A stretch of DNA of 51,512 nucleotides. Source: Mycobacteriales bacterium. GTDB lineage: Bacteria; Actinomycetota; Actinomycetes; JAFAQI01. A program made the position numbers and the translations under genes. Shown in pieces: positions 48,336 to 51,512 of this stretch. The number at the start of each line of letters is the position of its first letter. Position 1 is the first letter of the stretch. Under the pieces are notes generated by a model. It was not told the DNA's origin, made no database searches, and saw only the letters and a list, made by a program, of their open reading frames with translations. The stretch lies in the NCBI GenBank assembly GCA_035504215.1, contig DATJSI010000149.1, positions 1 through 51,512 on the forward strand, given 5' to 3'.

Positions 48336-49216
48336 ATCCGCCTCGTCGAGGTTCGCGCGAACAGGCCGTTGGGTCGGGTCATGAGCACCGCGATGAGCAG
48401 GAGCAGGACGAAGAAGCTGTCGACGTCGTTGCTCACGTAGTTGTCCAGCAACGACAGGGTGACGCCGACCACGATGCCGCCGACGATGGCGCCGACCGCC
48501 GAGTCGAGGCCGCCGATGACCGCCGCGGTGAAGCCGAGGATCAGCAAGCCGTCGAACCCGTTGGGGTTGATGTAGTTCGGTTGGGTGCCCGCGATCAGCA
48601 CACCGGCGAGCGCGCCGACCCCCGCCGCGAGCGCCCAGCCGAAGGTCAGCAGCCGTCCGACTCGAACGCCCAGCATCCGCGCCACCTCGGGGCTGAACGC
48701 CGAGGCGCGCATGCGCAGGCCGACCGGGGTCGCGCGCAGCAGGATCGCGAGACCGATGGCGACCATTCCCACCGCGATGACCACGAACAGCAGCTCGGCC
48801 GAGAACAGGATCACCTGGTGGCCGGCGTGGTAGTAGTCCACCGAGAACTCGGCCGGATACGAGCTCAACCCGTTGCCCCAGATCATGCCCGCGCCGGCCT
48901 CGAGCATGAGCAGGATGCCCAGCGTCACGATGACCGGGTTCAGCGGTGGCCCGTTCTCCACCGGGCGGACCAAGATCCGCTCGACCACTGCACCGAGAGC
49001 CAGGCCGGCGACGATCGCCACCACCAGACCCAGCCAGTAGTTCTGGTGGTGGCGCGCGACGAGCTCCCAGGCGATGAACGTCGTGAACATCAACATTCCG
49101 CCCTGCGCAAAGTTCACGATCCGGGTCGAGCGCCAGATCAGCACGAGCGCGAGCGCGACCGCGGAGTAGATCAGCCCGTTCGCGATCCCGTAGATGATCA
49201 GGTTGATGACCGTCAT
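48332..49216 (-). CDS. livH: branched-chain amino-acid ABC transporter permease LivH-type
   Basis: This 294-residue membrane protein has about eight helices, with IIYGIANGLIYSAVALALVLIW, ILVRPVENGPPLNPVIVTLG, MRASAFSPEVARMLGVRV and GLDSAVGAIVGGIVVGV. It is the usual heterodimer partner of LivM. It shares a TGATG junction with livF, so it is translationally coupled. Confidence 0.93.
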   Translation of the reverse strand: MTVINLIIYGIANGLIYSAVALALVLIWRSTRIVNFAQGGMLMFTTFIAWELVARHHQNYWLGLVVAIVAGLALGAVVERILVRPVENGPPLNPVIVTLGILLMLEAGAGMIWGNGLSSYPAEFSVDYYHAGHQVILFSAELLFVVIAVGMVAIGLAILLRATPVGLRMRASAFSPEVARMLGVRVGRLLTFGWALAAGVGALAGVLIAGTQPNYINPNGFDGLLILGFTAAVIGGLDSAVGAIVGGIVVGVTLSLLDNYVSNDVDSFFVLLLLIAVLMTRPNGLFARTSTRRI

Positions 49217-49923
49217 CAGAACCCCAGATAGGCGTGTCGGAGCTTCTCGTCGCCCGCGAGCTCGGCGGCCGCGCCCTGGACCACGATCCGGCCGAGGTTC
49301 AGCACGACAGCGGTGTCCGCGACCGACAGCGCGCTGCGCGCGTTCTGCTCGACGAGTACGACGGTGAGCTTGAGCTCGTCCCGCAACCGGCGCAAGGTCG
49401 CCATGATCTGCGCGGTGATTCGCGGAGCCAGTCCGAGCGACGGCTCATCGAGCAGCAGCAGGCTGGGTCGGCTCATGAGCGCACGGCCGATCGCCAGCAT
49501 CTGACGCTCACCGCCGGACAAGGTCTCCGCCGGCTTGCGGCTGCGGTCGGCCAGCGGCGGGAACAGCTCGAAGACCTCAGCCAGGCTCGTCCGGCACTCG
49601 GCCCGGTCGCCCCGCCACGCCGCGCCGAGCCGCAGGTTCTCTTCCACGGTGAGCTCGGTGATGACGCCCCGACCGTCCGGGACATGGGCGACCCCGTGCC
49701 GGACCACGTCCTCGATCTTCGTGGTCGTGAGGTCGTGATCGGCGTACCGGATCGTGCCGGATGCCGGGCGAACCAGGCCGTTGATCGAGCGCAGCATGGT
49801 CGTCTTGCCGGCGCCGTTCGCGCCGAGCACCGCCGTGATCTGACCGTCGGGGACCTCGAGGGTGACGTCGTCGAGCGCGCGGACGGATCCGTACGTCGTC
49901 ACCACGTGGTCAAGCTCGAGCAT
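49216..49923 (-). CDS. livF: branched-chain amino-acid ABC transporter ATP-binding protein LivF-type
   Basis: This 235-residue ATPase starts at ATG 49923; a longer frame overlaps livG out of register with the family. It has Walker A GANGAGKTT, signature LSGGERQMLAIGRALMSRP, Walker B LLLLDEPSLGLAP, and the H-loop position occupied by VEQNARSAL, as in LivF. Its start overlaps the end of livG by 14 bp (49910-49923). Confidence 0.93.
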   Translation of the reverse strand: MLELDHVVTTYGSVRALDDVTLEVPDGQITAVLGANGAGKTTMLRSINGLVRPASGTIRYADHDLTTTKIEDVVRHGVAHVPDGRGVITELTVEENLRLGAAWRGDRAECRTSLAEVFELFPPLADRSRKPAETLSGGERQMLAIGRALMSRPSLLLLDEPSLGLAPRITAQIMATLRRLRDELKLTVVLVEQNARSALSVADTAVVLNLGRIVVQGAAAELAGDEKLRHAYLGF

Positions 49924-50707
49924 CGCCCACCTCGCGGGTGGAGGCGTCGACCTGCTCGCCGAGGTATGCCTCGAGCACCTTCGGGTCGTCACGGACCTCG
50001 GCGGGGGTTCCGGTTGCGATGCACCGCCCGAAGTCGAGCACAGCGATCCGGTCGCACACCCCCATGACGAGGTCCATGTGGTGCTCCACGAGCAGCACCG
50101 CCGTCTCGTCCTTGAGACCGCGGACCAACTCGCTCAGCTCGGTCATCTCCTGAGCCGACAGTCCGGACGCCGGCTCGTCGAGCAACAGCAGCTTGGGCTC
50201 CGCGACCAGGGCGCGGGCGAGCGCGACCCGCTTCTGCACGCCGTACGGAAGCTGGCTGGGCAGCTGCGGCGCGGTCGACTCGATCCCCAGCCGGCGCAAC
50301 GCCTCCAGCGCGCGACCGCGCAGCCGGCGCTCGTCGTTGTCGCTGTAGGGCAGACCGAACAGGCCGGAGGCGAACCACGCCTTCGCGTGCCGGTCGGCAC
50401 CCACGAGGACGTTGTCGAGAACGCTCAGCTGAGGGAACAGCCCCAACGACTGAATCGTGCGGGCGATACCCAGCGACGCAAGCTGGTGCGGGCGATGGCG
50501 TTTCAACGGCATGCCCTGCCACTGCAACGATCCGCCGGTCGGGCGGACGAAGCCGCAGACGACGTTGAACAACGTGGTCTTGCCGGCGCCGTTCGGCCCG
50601 ATGACTCCCACGACCTCGCCCGTGGAGACCCACGCCGAGACATCCGAGAGAGCGGTCAGCCCGCCGAACCGCACCGAGACATGCTCGACCTCGAGGAGCA
50701 CCGCCAC
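49910..50707 (-). CDS. livG: branched-chain amino-acid ABC transporter ATP-binding protein LivG-type
   Basis: This 265-residue ATPase starts at GTG 50707, with GGAGG about 8 nt before it. It has Walker A GPNGAGKTTLFNVVCG, signature LPYGVQKRVALARALVAEP, Walker B LLLLDEPASGLSAQE and H-loop VEHHMDLVMGVCD. The internal insertion between Walker A and the signature is LivG-typical. It is the first gene of the livGFHM series on this strand. Confidence 0.93.
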   Translation of the reverse strand: MAVLLEVEHVSVRFGGLTALSDVSAWVSTGEVVGVIGPNGAGKTTLFNVVCGFVRPTGGSLQWQGMPLKRHRPHQLASLGIARTIQSLGLFPQLSVLDNVLVGADRHAKAWFASGLFGLPYSDNDERRLRGRALEALRRLGIESTAPQLPSQLPYGVQKRVALARALVAEPKLLLLDEPASGLSAQEMTELSELVRGLKDETAVLLVEHHMDLVMGVCDRIAVLDFGRCIATGTPAEVRDDPKVLEAYLGEQVDASTREVGDARA

Positions 50708-50868
50708 GCCGCGACCCTCCTACCGCCCGGCCCCCACCTCGTTTCCGGCGAACCCTAGCGGCGTGGTCGTCGCCCGGCTAGCGGTGGTCCTTGCGCTGCG
50801 CATCGAGGCGCGCGCGACGTGCCGCTTTTCACGAGCGGTCGGCGGGGTCGATCGACTGATCGGCGGGT

Positions 50869-51303
50869 CTACTTCGCGCGGGTTACCTGACGCGGATCGA
50901 CCGGTTCACCGCAGTGCGCGCAGGTGAGCCGGGCAACCAGCCGATGACCGCAGGAGTGCTCGAGCGGCATCGGCGGCCCGCTCCTCAGCGGGCGATGCCG
51001 ATCGCCCCACTGCATGAGAGTGAGGATCACCGGGTACAGGTCGCGCCCGGCAGCAGTCAGAACGTACTCGTCGCGCGGCGGGTGCTCGCTGTAACGCCGG
51101 CGTTCGAGAATGCCGTGGTCGACCAGGGTGCGCAGGCGGGCGGCGAGAGTGTCGCGCGGCGCGCCGGTGTTGTGCAGCATCTCCTCGAACCGACGGCTGC
51201 CGAGAAAGACCTCGCGGACCGCGAGCAGCGCCCATTTCTCGCCGACGATCTCCAGTGTGCGGGCGACCGAGCAGGTGCGGGGAGCAGCGGCGGTGACGGC
51301 CAT
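50869..51303 (-). CDS. HxlR-family transcriptional regulator with C-terminal Cys cluster
   Basis: This 144-residue regulator has the HxlR winged helix: VGEKWALLAVREVFLG, RRFEEMLHNTGAPRDTLAARLRTLVDHGILERRRY, EYVLTAAGRDLYPV. The C-terminus adds HSCGHRLVARLTCAHCGEPVD, whose Cys and His residues could bind zinc or sense redox state. It is divergent from an MFS exporter gene, with two palindromes between, and presumably controls it and itself. Confidence 0.92.
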   Translation of the reverse strand: MAVTAAAPRTCSVARTLEIVGEKWALLAVREVFLGSRRFEEMLHNTGAPRDTLAARLRTLVDHGILERRRYSEHPPRDEYVLTAAGRDLYPVILTLMQWGDRHRPLRSGPPMPLEHSCGHRLVARLTCAHCGEPVDPRQVTRAK

Positions 51304-51324
51304 GCCGCCAAGCCTAGCGCAGTC

Positions 51325-51341
51325 AGTCGGTTTTTCGGACT
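51325..51341. promoter_or_regulatory. candidate HxlR operator, site 1
   Basis: AGTCGGTTTTTCGGACT, a 17-bp imperfect palindrome (AGTC-G/C-G half-sites over a 5-bp AT spacer). It is nearly identical to site 2 (51358-51374), with centres 33 bp apart, about three helical turns, in the divergent HxlR/MFS intergenic region. Confidence 0.65.
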
Positions 51342-51357
51342 AACTCGTGGTAGCGTC

Positions 51358-51374
51358 AGTCCGGATTTCGGACT
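51358..51374. promoter_or_regulatory. candidate HxlR operator, site 2
   Basis: AGTCCGGATTTCGGACT, a perfect 6-bp inverted repeat (AGTCCG/CGGACT) with a 5-bp spacer, lying 20 bp upstream of the MFS start. Together with site 1 it gives two matched operators, suiting a dimer pair. Confidence 0.7.
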
Positions 51375-51394
51375 CACCACCCGTGGAGGCCGCT

Positions 51395-51512
51395 GTGACC
51401 CTCGCCGACGCCGCCGTTTCGCATCGCCGGCTCTCCCCCGCCGCGATCGCCGTCGCCGTGCTGTCGCTCGGCGTCTTCATGTCGAGCCTCGACCTGTTCA
51501 TCGTCAATCTCG
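51395..51512 (+). CDS. MFS transporter, DHA2/EmrB-QacA-like (3' truncated by window end)
   Basis: GTG 51395 follows GTGGAGG. Only the first 39 residues are visible: a basic N-terminus and the first helix with AVLSLGVFMSSLDLFIVNL. The LDxxIVN motif on helix 1 is the DHA2 drug/H+ antiporter signature. With the divergent HxlR regulator, it is likely an inducible multidrug exporter. Confidence 0.8.
   Translation, partial: MTLADAAVSHRRLSPAAIAVAVLSLGVFMSSLDLFIVNL

Noticed and set aside
1-51512. CRISPR array, tRNA/rRNA genes, insertion sequences or prophage
   Set aside because: No regularly spaced direct repeats, no tRNA-like cloverleaf or rRNA sequence, and no transposase or integrase coding frames were recognised on either strand.

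Overview
The window is high-GC DNA packed with genes and with frequent GTG starts and ATGA/GTGA/TGATG gene junctions. A SARP/AfsR regulator, an Rv2466c-like mycothiol-type DsbA protein, a group-II truncated haemoglobin (GlbO), an IdeR/DtxR-type iron box and apparently leaderless mRNAs all point to a mycothiol-producing actinomycete chromosome. I see no rRNA, tRNA, CRISPR array, insertion sequence, integrase or phage gene. No gene-free stretch exceeds about 200 bases. The genus cannot be named from this sequence alone.

Layout. 1-3.7 kb: the end of a repeat-containing protein, a putative amidoligase, a beta-propeller-like lipoprotein, a DUF2461 protein and an unknown ORF, closed by a 15-bp hairpin terminator. 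3.7-10.3 kb: a possible small specialised-metabolite locus. A winged-helix/SAM methyltransferase faces away from a rare alpha/beta-hydrolase::GT-B glycosyltransferase fusion across an inverted-repeat operator, and a 1099-residue SARP-type regulator converges on the fusion. 10.4-16.4 kb: two exported endonuclease/exonuclease/phosphatase paralogues, an SQR-like flavoprotein, a cupin, a lipoprotein and a TauE/SafE permease. 16.4-19.8 kb: an ArsR-SRPBCC fusion with a palindromic operator inside its promoter, and a GH3 lipoprotein glycosidase.

19.9-24.1 kb: an iron-regulated operon. An IdeR/DtxR-like box precedes a small lipoprotein of unknown function, then a ferric-iron binding lipoprotein, a fused-domain permease and an ATPase. 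24-28.2 kb: CtaG-like protein, L,D-transpeptidase, CoA-transferase/racemase and a SpoIIE phosphatase.

28.2-43.2 kb: a housekeeping block whose backbone (rpiB, the Rv2466c-like gene, pepN, a DUF5130 gene, an HNH gene, glbO, an ettA-type ABC-F gene, ssb) follows the order I recall for Mycobacterium tuberculosis Rv2465c-Rv2478c. It is interrupted here by ALDH, PLD, AI-2E, amidase, DUF4232 and Tam-type genes. 43.4-50.7 kb: an SDR, a PaaI thioesterase translationally coupled to an APH-like kinase, and a complete livGFHM-livK branched-chain amino-acid/amide ABC transporter. 50.9 kb to the end: an HxlR regulator divergent from an MFS exporter cut by the window edge, with two near-identical 17-bp palindromes between them.

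Most genes are ordinary. The items that deserve follow-up are the hydrolase-GT fusion locus, the amidoligase beside a repeat peptide, the iron operon's first gene, the operator/leaderless-promoter architectures, and the Cys-to-Ala change in the Rv2466c-like protein.
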